Shown one piece after another: positions 23,735 through 32,263 of a stretch of DNA of 64,000 nt. Source of the stretch: Kitasatospora sp. NBC_01246 (GTDB taxonomy: Bacteria; Actinomycetota; Actinomycetes; Streptomycetales; Streptomycetaceae); contig NZ_CP108484.1 in the NCBI RefSeq assembly GCF_036226505.1, positions 4,960,001 to 5,024,000 of the forward strand. The letters are read 5' to 3'. The notes below the pieces were generated by a model that was given only the letters and a program-made list of their open reading frames with translations, had not been told where the DNA came from and ran no database searches. Position 1 is the stretch's first letter. Each line of letters starts with the position of its first letter. Made by a program: the position numbers and the translations under genes.

Positions 23735-25081
23735 ATGTCCACAGCGCCCGAGGCGACCTCGTCGCCGTCCGTGCTCGCCAGAATCCGCAAGACCCCGTTC
23801 TGGGTCCAGATCGTCGCCGGCCTCGTGCTCGGCGTCGGCCTCGGCTACCTGGCCCGCGCGGCCGACATCTCCTGGCTGGCCACCACCCTGGAGACGATCG
23901 GCAAGATCTTCGTCCAGCTGCTGAAGCTGGCCGTCCCGCCGCTGGTCTTCACCGCGATCGTGGTGTCGGTCGCCAACCTGCGCAACGTCACCAACGCGGC
24001 CCGGCTGGCCGCCCGGACGCTGCTCTGGTTCCTGATCACCTCGCTGATCGCCGTCGCGATCGGCCTCGGCCTGGGCCTGCTGACCAACCCGGGCCACGGC
24101 ACCGACCTGAAGACCGAGGGCCTGAAGGCGCCGAAGTCCACCGGTAGCTGGATCGACTTCCTGACCGGCATCTTCCCGACCAACATCGTCACCGCCTTCA
24201 CCGAGGTCGAGGTCCTGCAGATCGTCTTCCTGGCGGTCGTGACCGGCGCGGCGATCATCAAGCTGGGCAAGAAGGCCGAGCCCGTCCTCAAGCTCAGCGA
24301 GTCCGTCCTGGAGCTCGTGCAGACGGCCCTCTGGTGGGTCATCCGGCTCTCGCCGCTCGGTACCCTCGGCCTGATCGGCAAGTCCGTCGCCAAGTACGGC
24401 TGGGACCTGCTGAAGCCCTTCGCCACGCTGACCATCGACGTCTACGTCGGCTGCGCCCTGGTGCTGTTCGTGGTCTACTCCCTGCTGCTGAAGTTCGTCG
24501 GCGGCCTCAACCCGCTGAACTTCTTCAAGGGCGCCTGGCCGGCCATCCAGCTGGCCTTCGTCTCCCGCTCCTCGGTCGGCACCCTGCCGGTCACCCGCCG
24601 CGTCACCGAGCGCCTCGGCGTCCCAAGCGAGTACGCCTCGTTCGCCGTGCCGTTCGGCGCGACCACCAAGATGGACGGCTGCGCCGCGATCTACCCCTCG
24701 CTGGCCGCGATCTTCGTCGCCCAGGTCTACGGCATCGACCTCGGCATCAAGGACTACCTGCTGATCGCCTTCGTCTCGGTCATCGGCTCGGCCGCCACCG
24801 CGGGCCTCACCGGCGCGATCGTGATGCTGACCCTGACCCTCTCCACCCTGGGCCTGCCCCTGGAGGGCGTCGGCCTCCTCCTCGCCATCGACCCGATCCT
24901 CGATATGGTCCGCACGGCCACGAACGTCGCCGGTCAAGCGGTCGTGCCGGTCCTGGTGGCGGCCCGGGAGAAGACGCTGGACCTGGTCGCCTACAACAAC
25001 CCGCACGGCGACCTGTACGACGACGCCCCCGCGGCGGCCGTCCCGGCGCAGGCCTCCGCGAAGGCCCCCGCCGCGGCCTGA
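23735..25081 (+). CDS. Dicarboxylate/amino acid:cation symporter family protein (DAACS)
   Basis: 448 residues from ATG 23735 with GGAG ten bases upstream. It has the glutamate-transporter fold: helices through residue 250, the HP1 serine motif SRSSVGTLP (near 278), TM7 KMDGCAA (312-318), HP2 GSAATAGLTGAIVML, and TM8 DPILDMVRTATNV (386-398). In this family TM7 normally reads NMDGT and TM8 ends N-V-x-G-D; here they are Lys312 and Gln401, both at sodium-site-1 positions as known from GltPh. So the coupling ion may differ from sodium. A strong terminator follows. Confidence 0.88.
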   Translation: MSTAPEATSSPSVLARIRKTPFWVQIVAGLVLGVGLGYLARAADISWLATTLETIGKIFVQLLKLAVPPLVFTAIVVSVANLRNVTNAARLAARTLLWFLITSLIAVAIGLGLGLLTNPGHGTDLKTEGLKAPKSTGSWIDFLTGIFPTNIVTAFTEVEVLQIVFLAVVTGAAIIKLGKKAEPVLKLSESVLELVQTALWWVIRLSPLGTLGLIGKSVAKYGWDLLKPFATLTIDVYVGCALVLFVVYSLLLKFVGGLNPLNFFKGAWPAIQLAFVSRSSVGTLPVTRRVTERLGVPSEYASFAVPFGATTKMDGCAAIYPSLAAIFVAQVYGIDLGIKDYLLIAFVSVIGSAATAGLTGAIVMLTLTLSTLGLPLEGVGLLLAIDPILDMVRTATNVAGQAVVPVLVAAREKTLDLVAYNNPHGDLYDDAPAAAVPAQASAKAPAAA

Positions 25082-25099
25082 CAGCCGCGCCCGCAGCAC

Positions 25100-25137
25100 A
25101 ACGGGCCCTCTCCCCACGCCGGGGGAGAGGGCCCGTT
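25100..25137 (+). terminator. 16-bp perfect hairpin after the DAACS gene
   Basis: Arms 25100-25115 and 25122-25137 pair perfectly with a 6-base loop, 18 bases after the stop. It also serves the leftward DUF1906 gene ending at 25194. Confidence 0.9.
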
Positions 25138-25193
25138 GCCGTCGGTTCAGCGGGCGGACGGCCCGGCGGCCCGCCCGGGCGACGGCCGCCGGT

Positions 25194-25861
25194 TCACCAG
25201 CGGCCGGTGAGCGGAGTGTCGGTGGCCTCGCCGAAGCGGAGGCTGTAGAGCGGAGCGCCGGAGTCCTGGAACGCGCCGTAGAAGCTCGCCGCGCCCGGCC
25301 GGTAGATGCCGACCTTGTCGGTCCCGCTGCCGTTCCAGTCGCCCTTGACCGGGATGTCGCCGGTGTCGCCGAACAGGACCGTGTGGTCGACGCCGATCGA
25401 CGTGTTGGAGTCGCTCAGGTAGAACCCGTGCGTGCTCGGCCGGAAGATGCCGATGGTGTCCTTGCCGTCGCCGTTCCAGTCGCCCACCATCGGGACGTCG
25501 CCGGTGTCGCCGAACGGGACCGAGAAGGTGACGTTGGCGTTGTCGTTGGTCAGGTAGAACGCCCGGTCGCCCGGCCGGTAGATGCCGATGGTGTCCTTGC
25601 CGTCGCCGTTCCAGTCGCCCACCATCGGGATGTCGCCGGTGTCGCCGAACGGGACGGCGAGGGTGACGTTGGCGTTGTCGTTGGTCAGGTAGAACGCCCG
25701 GTCGCCCGGCCGGTAGATGCCGATGGTGTCCCGGCCCGGCCCGCTCCAGTGCCCGGTGAGCGGGATGTCGTTCGTCGAGCCGAACGGCGCGGCGTGGGTG
25801 AGGTTGCCGACGCTGTCGGCCAGCGCGAAGGTCTGGCTCGCGGGGCGGTAGATGCCGGTCT
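25194..25861 (-). repeat. 135-bp tandem coding repeats
   Basis: Repeat starts at 25441, 25576 and 25711 are exactly 135 bp apart. The units 25441-25575 and 25576-25710 differ at only a handful of positions. The outer two copies have diverged, and one has 47 residues. This indicates recent duplication inside the propeller region. Confidence 0.88.
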
Positions 25862-27113
25862 GGGTGGGCTTGCCGGTCGGCCTGGTGGTGACCTGGACGT
25901 CGAGGTAGTCCCGGTCGATGCCGATCGTGACGCCGCCCCAGGTCTCGGTGGCGTTGCCGTCGTACTGGTGGGCCCGCTGGTGCCCGGCCCAGGCGGTGCT
26001 CGGGAGCGCCGGGTCGGCGGTGTCCGCGACACCGTTCCAGCGCGCGGTGAACAGCGCGTCGGGCATGGCGTAGCCCTTGCCGCTCGCGGCCGTGGCGACC
26101 AGGTCCGCCATGCCGGTGGCGGCACTGCTGTAGAGGCCCGAGTTGTAGCCCAGCGCGTGGAGTTCGGTCGTCCAGGCGGAGAGGAACGGCTGGACCACCC
26201 CGGAGTAGGCTGCGACGTTGTAGGACTCCATGTCGTAGTACAGGACGCTCCCGGGGCTGAGCCCGAGGGCGGCGGCCTGCGCCACGGCGTCGTCGGCCGC
26301 GGCGGTGCCCTGCGCGGCCGGCGAGGTGATCCGCGAGGCCTGGGCACCGACGTACACCGGCAGGAAGCGCCAGCCGGCGGTGTACTGCTGCTGCATCCAG
26401 GCGGCCGTCAGGTTGGGCTGGGCGCAGGCCCGGGCCGCTCCGCCGATGTAGATGCCGACGGCCTGGTAGGGCGAGTCGGCGCGCCAGGCGCTCATCGCGG
26501 CGGAGTCGGGTGCGGTGCAGGCGTCGAAGCCCTTGCCGGTGTACCTGGTCGCGTCGGCCGGCAGTGCGGGCGCGGCGGCCGTGGTCGCGGCGGCGGACCC
26601 GGTGGCGGGCGTTCCCGCGGCCGGCGCCGCCGCGGCCGGGCCCGGCTTCCGCGCCGGGCCGGCCGGGAACCCGGCCGAGGCGAGGATCGTCCGGACCAGC
26701 GCCTGGTCGTCGCCGTACACGCCGGTGGCCGTGACGCCCGGGGCGGTGGCGCGGACCTCGCGGTCGATCTCCGACACGGTCGTGGCGGACGGGGCGCCCT
26801 CGGCGCCGGGCTCCAGGAGCAGCGCCTCGGTCCGGCCCACCAGGTGGGCGGGGCAGTCCTGCCGGGCCCCCGGCGTGCCGAGGTAGACGGCGTGCTGGTC
26901 GAAGCGCACGCAGGCCGTCGGATCGGCCGTCAGGTCGATCACGGGCCAGTCGGCCGGCACCGTGAACGTGTGTCCGAGGTAGGAGACGTTCTTGCCGGGG
27001 GCCGGCGAGGTGCCGGGCGCGGCCTGCGCCGGTCCCAGAGCCGCGACGGACAGGACCGCCGTCGCGCCGAGGGCGGTGAGTATTCGGCGGCGGGCGCCGG
27101 AATGGGTGGTGAT
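25194..27113 (-). CDS. Secreted DUF1906 (Rv2525c-like) protein with five 45-residue repeats; apparent ATC start
   Basis: About 639 residues. The N-terminus is a clear export signal (ARRRILTALGATAVLS... PAQA, with AXA cleavage), then about 120 residues of unknown fold, then a glycoside-hydrolase-like DUF1906 domain (about residues 200-410: KGFDACTAPDSAAMSAWR, IYIGGAARACAQ, YYDMESYN). The C-terminus has five repeats of about 45 residues (GIYRPGDRAFYL, VPFGDTGDIPMVGDWNGDGKD-type), a VCBS/FG-GAP-like propeller. It is probably cell-wall associated. No ATG, GTG or TTG exists in frame before the signal peptide; AGGGAG is placed six bases before ATC 27113. The first normal in-frame start (GTG 26960) would delete the signal. 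Confidence 0.8.
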   Translation of the reverse strand: MTTHSGARRRILTALGATAVLSVAALGPAQAAPGTSPAPGKNVSYLGHTFTVPADWPVIDLTADPTACVRFDQHAVYLGTPGARQDCPAHLVGRTEALLLEPGAEGAPSATTVSEIDREVRATAPGVTATGVYGDDQALVRTILASAGFPAGPARKPGPAAAAPAAGTPATGSAAATTAAAPALPADATRYTGKGFDACTAPDSAAMSAWRADSPYQAVGIYIGGAARACAQPNLTAAWMQQQYTAGWRFLPVYVGAQASRITSPAAQGTAAADDAVAQAAALGLSPGSVLYYDMESYNVAAYSGVVQPFLSAWTTELHALGYNSGLYSSAATGMADLVATAASGKGYAMPDALFTARWNGVADTADPALPSTAWAGHQRAHQYDGNATETWGGVTIGIDRDYLDVQVTTRPTGKPTQTGIYRPASQTFALADSVGNLTHAAPFGSTNDIPLTGHWSGPGRDTIGIYRPGDRAFYLTNDNANVTLAVPFGDTGDIPMVGDWNGDGKDTIGIYRPGDRAFYLTNDNANVTFSVPFGDTGDVPMVGDWNGDGKDTIGIFRPSTHGFYLSDSNTSIGVDHTVLFGDTGDIPVKGDWNGSGTDKVGIYRPGAASFYGAFQDSGAPLYSLRFGEATDTPLTGRW

Positions 27114-27572
27114 GACGTTCTCCCTGGGGAAACGGCCCCGGCGGTGCCGGGGCTCACGGCTGTGCCGCGCGCCCGGGCACCGGTGACCGGGCCGGGAGGC
27201 GGCAGCACAGCATAGGGATCACGTCTGACAGTCCGACAACAGCTTTACGTTCCAGGTGGTGTCGCCACGAGCGGTGCCGGTCGGGCGCCGGAGCCCGCCG
27301 TCCCGGGGCGGGCCGTCGGTCACGCCGTCGGTCACGCCGTCGACCGGCGGCGGAGCAGGGGCGGGCGGGGCCGGGAGAGGGTCGGAGGGGCCGCGGCCGC
27401 CGGGAGTGGGCACCTGTGCGGGGTTCCGCGAGACCGGCGCCGGGCCGGGAAAGGCAGGGGGCCCGGCAGCTGGCCGGGCCCCCTTGGGTACTGCTCTTGT
27501 GCTCATGATGACGGCCGCGGGGGCCGTCTGCGGACCCGAGGGGTCCCGAGCGATCAGGTCATCAGAGGATGA
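27114..27572. promoter_or_regulatory. 459-bp gap: DUF1906 promoter region and cspA terminators
   Basis: The right part (27457-27546) holds hairpins that end the cspA transcript. The left part should hold the promoter of the DUF1906 gene; minus-strand TTGTCG (27242-27237) and TATGCT (27217-27212) are a weak pair with a long spacer. The element GTCTGACAGTCCGAC (27224-27238), a GTCNGAC direct repeat, overlaps it. No gene was seen. Confidence 0.4.
27457..27483 (-). terminator. 11-bp perfect hairpin downstream of cspA
   Basis: Arms 27457-27467 and 27473-27483 with a 5-base loop. Two smaller stems (27511-27527 and 27532-27546) lie closer to the cspA stop at 27573. Confidence 0.75.
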
Positions 27573-27776
27573 TCAGATAGCGGTAACGTTCTCCGCCTGC
27601 GGGCCCTTCGGACCCTGGGTGACGTCGAAGCTGACCGCCTGGTTCTCCTCCAGCGAGCGGAAACCGTTCGCGTTGATGGCGGAGTAGTGGACGAAGACGT
27701 CGGGGCCGCCGCCCTCCTGGGCGATGAAGCCGAAGCCCTTCTCAGCGTTGAACCACTTGACGGTTCCCTGAGCCAT
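27573..27776 (-). CDS. cspA: Cold-shock protein (CspA family)
   Basis: 67 residues, one cold-shock domain with both RNA-binding motifs (KGFGFI and VFVHYS). It acts as an RNA chaperone or transcription antiterminator in the cytoplasm. It is read leftward, divergent from mqnA, as I remember for SCO4505/SCO4506. The long leader contains three hairpins, including one with a T-run, suggesting post-initiation control typical of csp genes. Confidence 0.95.
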   Translation of the reverse strand: MAQGTVKWFNAEKGFGFIAQEGGGPDVFVHYSAINANGFRSLEENQAVSFDVTQGPKGPQAENVTAI

Positions 27777-27968
27777 GCCGTTCTCCTTGCGAGGGACGTA
27801 TTGGGGGCCACACCGTGTGGCACCCGGTCCGCTGCGCTGATCGCCCTGCCTCCGGACGGGTCCGGAGTTTTTCGATATTGCTGAAAAACTACAAAAAGCC
27901 TGCGGTTACATGCTCCGCAGGCTTCAAGTACTGCAAGGGGAATCAAACTGCAACTGAGGGCAACGCTA
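27777..27968 (-). promoter_or_regulatory. Structured cspA leader with a T-tailed hairpin
   Basis: Read on the minus strand, a 10-bp stem (27924-27915 with 27905-27896, 9-base loop) runs straight into five T and, a few bases later, five more. It is followed by a 7-bp stem near 27868-27851 and a 6-bp stem near 27826-27812. A -10-like TAGCGT at 27968-27963 would give a leader of about 180 nt. A second pair, TTGCAG (27953-27948) and TACTTG (27930-27925), would start inside the first stem and so would disrupt it. Confidence 0.6.
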
Positions 27969-28098
27969 GCATGCGGTCGCGGTGACGACCAGGGGTGACT
28001 TACGGGCCGGACAGGGCGTGTCGCAAGGCCGGTGCGGGGCTTCCGGAAGGGCGGGCATACCCTGCCTGGAGGCCCACGAACAGCAAGGGAGCGGCGCA

Positions 28099-28998
28099 GT
28101 GGCGGTACCGGATGCGGAAACGCACGAGCCCCGGCAGAACCCCCCGGTCAGGCCGCGGGTCGGACACATTCAGTTCCTGAACTGCGTACCCCTCTACTGG
28201 GGGCTGGCCAGGACGGGCAATCTGCTCGATCTCGACCTCACCAAGGACACTCCGGAGAAGCTCAGCGACCAGCTGGTCGGCGGCTCCCTCGACATCGGCC
28301 CGATCACCTGCGTCGAGTACCTGCGGCACGCGGACGAGCTGCTGGTCCTGCCCGACATCGCGGTCGGCAGCGACGGACCGGTGATGTCCTGCGTGATCGT
28401 CAGCAAGGTCCCGCTGGCCGACCTGGACGGCCGCCGGGTCGCCCTCGGCTCCACCAGCCGGACGTCGGTGCGGCTGGCCCGGCTGCTGCTGGAGGAGCGC
28501 GAGGGGGTGCGGCCGGAGTACTTCAGCTGCCCGCCCGACCTGGACGCGATGCTCGCCGAGGCCGACGCCGCCGTGCTGATCGGCGACCCGGCGCTGCGGG
28601 CCTACCTGGGACAGGCTGCCGACCAGGGCCTGACCGTGCACGACCTCGGCGCGATGTGGAAGGAGTGGACCGGTCTCCCCTTCGTCTTCGCCGTCTGGGC
28701 CGCCCGCCGCGACTTCGCCGACCGCAGCCCCGAGCTGACGGCGGCCGTGCACCGGGCCTTCCTGGAGTCCCGCGACCTCTCGCTGGTCGAGGCCGGCGCG
28801 GTGGCCGAGCACGCGGCCCGCTGGGAGGAGTTCGACGCCGGGGTGCTGGAGCGCTACTTCAGCGAGGCGCTGGACTTCTCGCTCGGCGAGCGGCAGCTGG
28901 CCGGCATGGCCGAGTTCGCCCGCCGGGTCGCCCCGGACAGCGGCTTCGCCCCGGACGTCACGGTCCGGCTGCTGGAGCCGGCACCGGCGGTGGTCTGA
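28099..28998 (+). CDS. mqnA: Chorismate dehydratase, futalosine menaquinone pathway
   Basis: 299 residues from GTG 28099, chosen because AAGGGAG lies seven bases upstream; a longer frame upstream lacks support. The enzyme removes water from chorismate to make 3-[(1-carboxyvinyl)oxy]benzoate, the first committed step of the futalosine route. The family blocks are present: GHIQFLNCVPLYWGL (start of the periplasmic-binding-like fold), LGSTSRTSVRLARLLL, LIGDPALRAY and LPFVFAVWAAR. It precedes a Ser/Thr kinase gene by 161 bp in the same direction, and mqnC follows. Confidence 0.93.
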   Translation: MAVPDAETHEPRQNPPVRPRVGHIQFLNCVPLYWGLARTGNLLDLDLTKDTPEKLSDQLVGGSLDIGPITCVEYLRHADELLVLPDIAVGSDGPVMSCVIVSKVPLADLDGRRVALGSTSRTSVRLARLLLEEREGVRPEYFSCPPDLDAMLAEADAAVLIGDPALRAYLGQAADQGLTVHDLGAMWKEWTGLPFVFAVWAARRDFADRSPELTAAVHRAFLESRDLSLVEAGAVAEHAARWEEFDAGVLERYFSEALDFSLGERQLAGMAEFARRVAPDSGFAPDVTVRLLEPAPAVV

Positions 28999-29159
28999 CC
29001 CCGCCGGGGAGGTCCGACCGCGGGGGAAGGGGTGCACCGGTCCTTCCGCGCCACCCCTCCCGCCCCGCGCGGCCCGGTAGCGTCTGCACGCGAGATCCGT
29101 GCGGTCGGCGGTGCCTGGAGGGCGCCGGCGACGCCGGGCGGTCGAGGGGAGCGTGCGGG

Positions 29160-30884
29160 ATGCAGGCACTGGGGGCGGACGACCCGCGACAGGTCGGCGG
29201 GTACCGGCTGCTGCGGCGCCTCGGCGCGGGCGGGATGGGCCGGGTCTACCTCGGCCGGACGGCCGGCGGCCGCACGGTGGCCGTCAAGCTGGTCCGCGGC
29301 GAGCTCGCGGAGGACGCCGAGTTCCGGGCGCGGTTCCGGCAGGAGGTCGCCGCCGCCCGCCGGGTCGGCGGTGCCTGGACGGCGCCCGTGCTGGACGCCG
29401 ACACCGAGGGCGAGCACCCCTGGGTGGCCACCGGCTACGTGGCCGGTCCCGCGCTCGGCACCGCCGTCCGGGACTTCGGCCCGCTGCCCGAACAGGCCGT
29501 ACGGACCCTCGGAGTCGGGCTCGCCGAGGCGCTGGGCCATGTCCACGGCCTCGGACTGGTGCACCGGGACGTCAAGCCCTCCAACGTCCTGCTGACGCTG
29601 GACGGGCCGCGTCTGATCGACTTCGGCATCGCCCGCGCGCTGGACGCGACCAGCGGCTTCACGCAGTCCGGCTACGTGGTCGGCTCGCCCGGCTTCATGT
29701 CGCCCGAACAGGCGAACGGGCAGCCGGCCGGGCCGCCGAGCGACGTCTTCTCGCTGGGCGCGGTGCTGGCCTTCGCGGCCACCGGGGTGCAGCCCTTCGG
29801 CGAGGGGGTGAGCGTGGCGGTGCTGCTCTACCGGGTGCTGCACGAGGAGCCGGACCTCTCCGGGCTGGCCGGGCCGCTGCGCCCGATCGTGCTGGACTGC
29901 CTGGCCAAGGACCCGGCCGCCCGCCCGGCCCCGTGGCAGCTCCGGGAGCGGCTGGACGCCGACGGCGCGGCCACCGTACGGCTCGGGCGGGGCGGCTGGC
30001 TGCCGCCCGCGCTGGCGGCGGGGGTCGGCCGCAGCGCGGTCGAACTGCTCGACCTGGAGGGGGAGGTGGAGGCCGGGGGAGCCGCCGCCCCGCGGGGCCC
30101 GGCCGCGGCGCCGGACCTGCCGGGCGGCCGGACCCCGACCGACCGGGTGCCGCTCGGCGGCGGCCCGGTCGGCCACCCGCAGGCCGGTCACCCGCAGGCC
30201 GGTCACCGGTCGTACGACGATCCGCCCCGCGACGCCGTGCCGCAGGACCGGGTGCCGACCGGGCCGGAGCGGCCGGGGCACCGGGTGCGGAACGCGGCGC
30301 TGGTCGCGGTGGCCGTCCTCCTGGTGCTCTCGGCCGGCGGCTACGGCGCCTACCGGGGCTTCCGGGGCGAGGCGGCGGTGGAGCACCCGCCCACCGACGG
30401 GCCGACGGTCACGTCCTCGTTCAGCTGGTCGGCCAGTTCGACCTCCACCACCTCCTCGTCCACGACCTCCTCCTCCACCACGCTGCCGCCCGGCCCGGTG
30501 CCGCCGGGCACCGGCGGCCCGAGCGTCGTGCCGGCCGGCTTCCTCGGCACCTGGCGCGGGGAGATGACCACCGACAAGGGGCTGCCCGCCGGTACCACCA
30601 CGCTGGTGATCGGCCCGGCCGCGGTCGGGCAGGAGAACACCACCAGCCGCAACGCCGTCACCGGGCTGATCTCGGTCAGCTGCGAGGGCGCCTGGACGCT
30701 GGACTCGGCGTCCGAGGGGAAGCTGGTGTTCACCTCCCGGCTGGTCCGCTCCTCGCTGCCGGGGGCGTGCAGCGGCGGCTCCAACGCGGAGACGCTCACC
30801 CTGCAGAAGGACGGCACGATCCGGTTCTCCTCCGCCGATCCGGCGGCCGGGAACCCGACCGGGACGATGCGGAAAGCGGCCTGA
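29160..30884 (+). CDS. Receptor-type serine/threonine protein kinase
   Basis: 574 residues from ATG 29160 (GAGGGGA upstream). The kinase domain covers residues about 12-275 with all motifs: GAGGMGRVY loop, VAVKLV lysine, HRDVKPSN catalytic loop, DFGIAR, SPGFMSPEQ activation segment. A Pro/Gly-rich linker follows, a single membrane helix (NAALVAVAVLLVLSAGGYGAY, near 380), a Ser/Thr-rich stalk and an outer domain of about 110 residues with paired Cys. It is a Hanks-type kinase in the cell membrane with no PASTA repeats; the outer signal is unknown. It lies between mqnA and mqnC. Confidence 0.92.
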   Translation: MQALGADDPRQVGGYRLLRRLGAGGMGRVYLGRTAGGRTVAVKLVRGELAEDAEFRARFRQEVAAARRVGGAWTAPVLDADTEGEHPWVATGYVAGPALGTAVRDFGPLPEQAVRTLGVGLAEALGHVHGLGLVHRDVKPSNVLLTLDGPRLIDFGIARALDATSGFTQSGYVVGSPGFMSPEQANGQPAGPPSDVFSLGAVLAFAATGVQPFGEGVSVAVLLYRVLHEEPDLSGLAGPLRPIVLDCLAKDPAARPAPWQLRERLDADGAATVRLGRGGWLPPALAAGVGRSAVELLDLEGEVEAGGAAAPRGPAAAPDLPGGRTPTDRVPLGGGPVGHPQAGHPQAGHRSYDDPPRDAVPQDRVPTGPERPGHRVRNAALVAVAVLLVLSAGGYGAYRGFRGEAAVEHPPTDGPTVTSSFSWSASSTSTTSSSTTSSSTTLPPGPVPPGTGGPSVVPAGFLGTWRGEMTTDKGLPAGTTTLVIGPAAVGQENTTSRNAVTGLISVSCEGAWTLDSASEGKLVFTSRLVRSSLPGACSGGSNAETLTLQKDGTIRFSSADPAAGNPTGTMRKAA

Positions 30885-30976
30885 CGCCGACGCGCGAAAG
30901 CGCTGGCGTAGGCTGGTTCGGCCGTACCCGGAAGCACTGAAACGCACAGCAGTACCGAGAGAGAGAAGGCCGCCAG

Positions 30977-32200
30977 GTGTCCGAGCTCGCAGCGACCACC
31001 CTCGATGCGCCCAGCACCGACCTGCAGGCCGTGCTCGACCGGGCGGCCGGCGGTGGCCGGATCAGCCCGGAGGAGGCCCTGGAGCTGTACCGCTCGGCGC
31101 CCCTGCACGCGCTCGGCTCGGCGGCCGACGCGGTGCGCCGCCGCCGCTACGCCGGTACCGAGCACATCGCGACGTACATCATCGAGCGGAACATCAACTA
31201 CACCAACGTCTGCGTGACGGCGTGCAAGTTCTGCGCCTTCTACGTGCCGCCGAAGAGCGACAAGGGCTGGTCCCGCGACCTCGACGAGATCCTGCGCCGC
31301 TGCGCGGAGACGGTCGAGCTGGGCGGCACCCAGATCATGTTCCAGGGCGGCCACCACCCGGACTACGGCGTGGAGTACTACGAGCGCGCCTTCGCGGCGA
31401 TCAAGGCGGACTTCCCGCAGCTGGTGATCCACTCGCTGGGAGCGTCCGAGGTCGACCACATGGCCCGGCTCTCCGGGGTGTCGGTCGAGGAGGCCATTAC
31501 CCGGATCCACAAGGCGGGCCTGGACTCCTTCGCGGGCGCCGGCGCCGAGCTGCTGCCGGCCCGGCCGCGCAAGGCGATCGCACCGCTCAAGGAGTCCGGC
31601 GAGCGCTGGCTGGAGATCATGGAGGCCGCGCACGGCCTGGGCGTGGAGTCCACCTCCACCATGCTGATGGGCACCGGCGAGACCAACGCCGAGCGGATCG
31701 AGCACCTGCGGATGATCCGCGACGTGCAGGACCGCACCGGCGGGTTCCGCGCCTTCATCCCGTACACGTACCAGCCGCAGAACAACCACCTCAAGGGCTC
31801 CACCCAGGCGACCGTCTTCGAGTACCTGCGGATGATCGCGATCGCCCGGCTGTTCCTCGACAACGTCGCGCACATCCAGGGCTCCTGGCTGACCACCGGC
31901 AAGGAGGCCGGCCAGCTGTCCCTGCACTACGGCGCGGACGACCTCGGCTCGGTCATGCTGGAGGAGAACGTGGTCTCGGCGGCCGGCGCCAAGCACCGGT
32001 CCAACCTCACCGAGCTGATCCACCTGATCCGGGCCGCCGACCGCGTCCCGGCCCAGCGCTCGACCACTTACGAGCACCTGCGGGTGCTGGACGACCCGGC
32101 CAACGACCCGGTCGACCCGCGGGTCGCCTCGCACATCGCCTCCACGGCGATCGCGGGCGGCACCGCGCACCCCGAGCTGAAGATCCTCGACAACGGCTGA
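30977..32200 (+). CDS. mqnC: Cyclic dehypoxanthine futalosine synthase (radical SAM)
   Basis: 407 residues from GTG 30977 (GAGAAGG eight bases upstream). It converts dehypoxanthine futalosine to its cyclic form in menaquinone synthesis. The radical SAM cluster motif Cys-x3-Cys-x2-Cys is Cys79, Cys83 and Cys86 (CVTACKFC); further signatures are IMFQGGHHPDYG, TSTMLMGTGE, RAFIPYTYQPQN and QGSWLTTGKEAGQLSL. Full length. A -10-like TAGGCT lies at 30913, so it may have its own promoter. It is followed by an 8-bp hairpin. Confidence 0.95.
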   Translation: MSELAATTLDAPSTDLQAVLDRAAGGGRISPEEALELYRSAPLHALGSAADAVRRRRYAGTEHIATYIIERNINYTNVCVTACKFCAFYVPPKSDKGWSRDLDEILRRCAETVELGGTQIMFQGGHHPDYGVEYYERAFAAIKADFPQLVIHSLGASEVDHMARLSGVSVEEAITRIHKAGLDSFAGAGAELLPARPRKAIAPLKESGERWLEIMEAAHGLGVESTSTMLMGTGETNAERIEHLRMIRDVQDRTGGFRAFIPYTYQPQNNHLKGSTQATVFEYLRMIAIARLFLDNVAHIQGSWLTTGKEAGQLSLHYGADDLGSVMLEENVVSAAGAKHRSNLTELIHLIRAADRVPAQRSTTYEHLRVLDDPANDPVDPRVASHIASTAIAGGTAHPELKILDNG

Positions 32201-32211
32201 CGCCGGCGTCC

Positions 32212-32236
32212 GGGGCGCCCGCCGCAGGGGCGCCCC
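32212..32236 (+). terminator. Hairpin after mqnC
   Basis: 8-bp stem, GGGGCGCC (32212-32219) with GGCGCCCC (32229-32236), 12 bases after the mqnC stop. It is of medium strength, so read-through into the next gene is likely. Confidence 0.45.
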
Positions 32237-32263
32237 CGCCGGCCCCGCAACGGTGACCTCGCC

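Noticed and set aside
28057..28068. 12-mer ATACCCTGCCTG shared by the mqnA upstream region and the polyprenyl synthase upstream region (55257-55268)
   Set aside because: Distances to the start codons differ (42 and 77 bases) and the flanks do not match; probably chance around a -10-like element.
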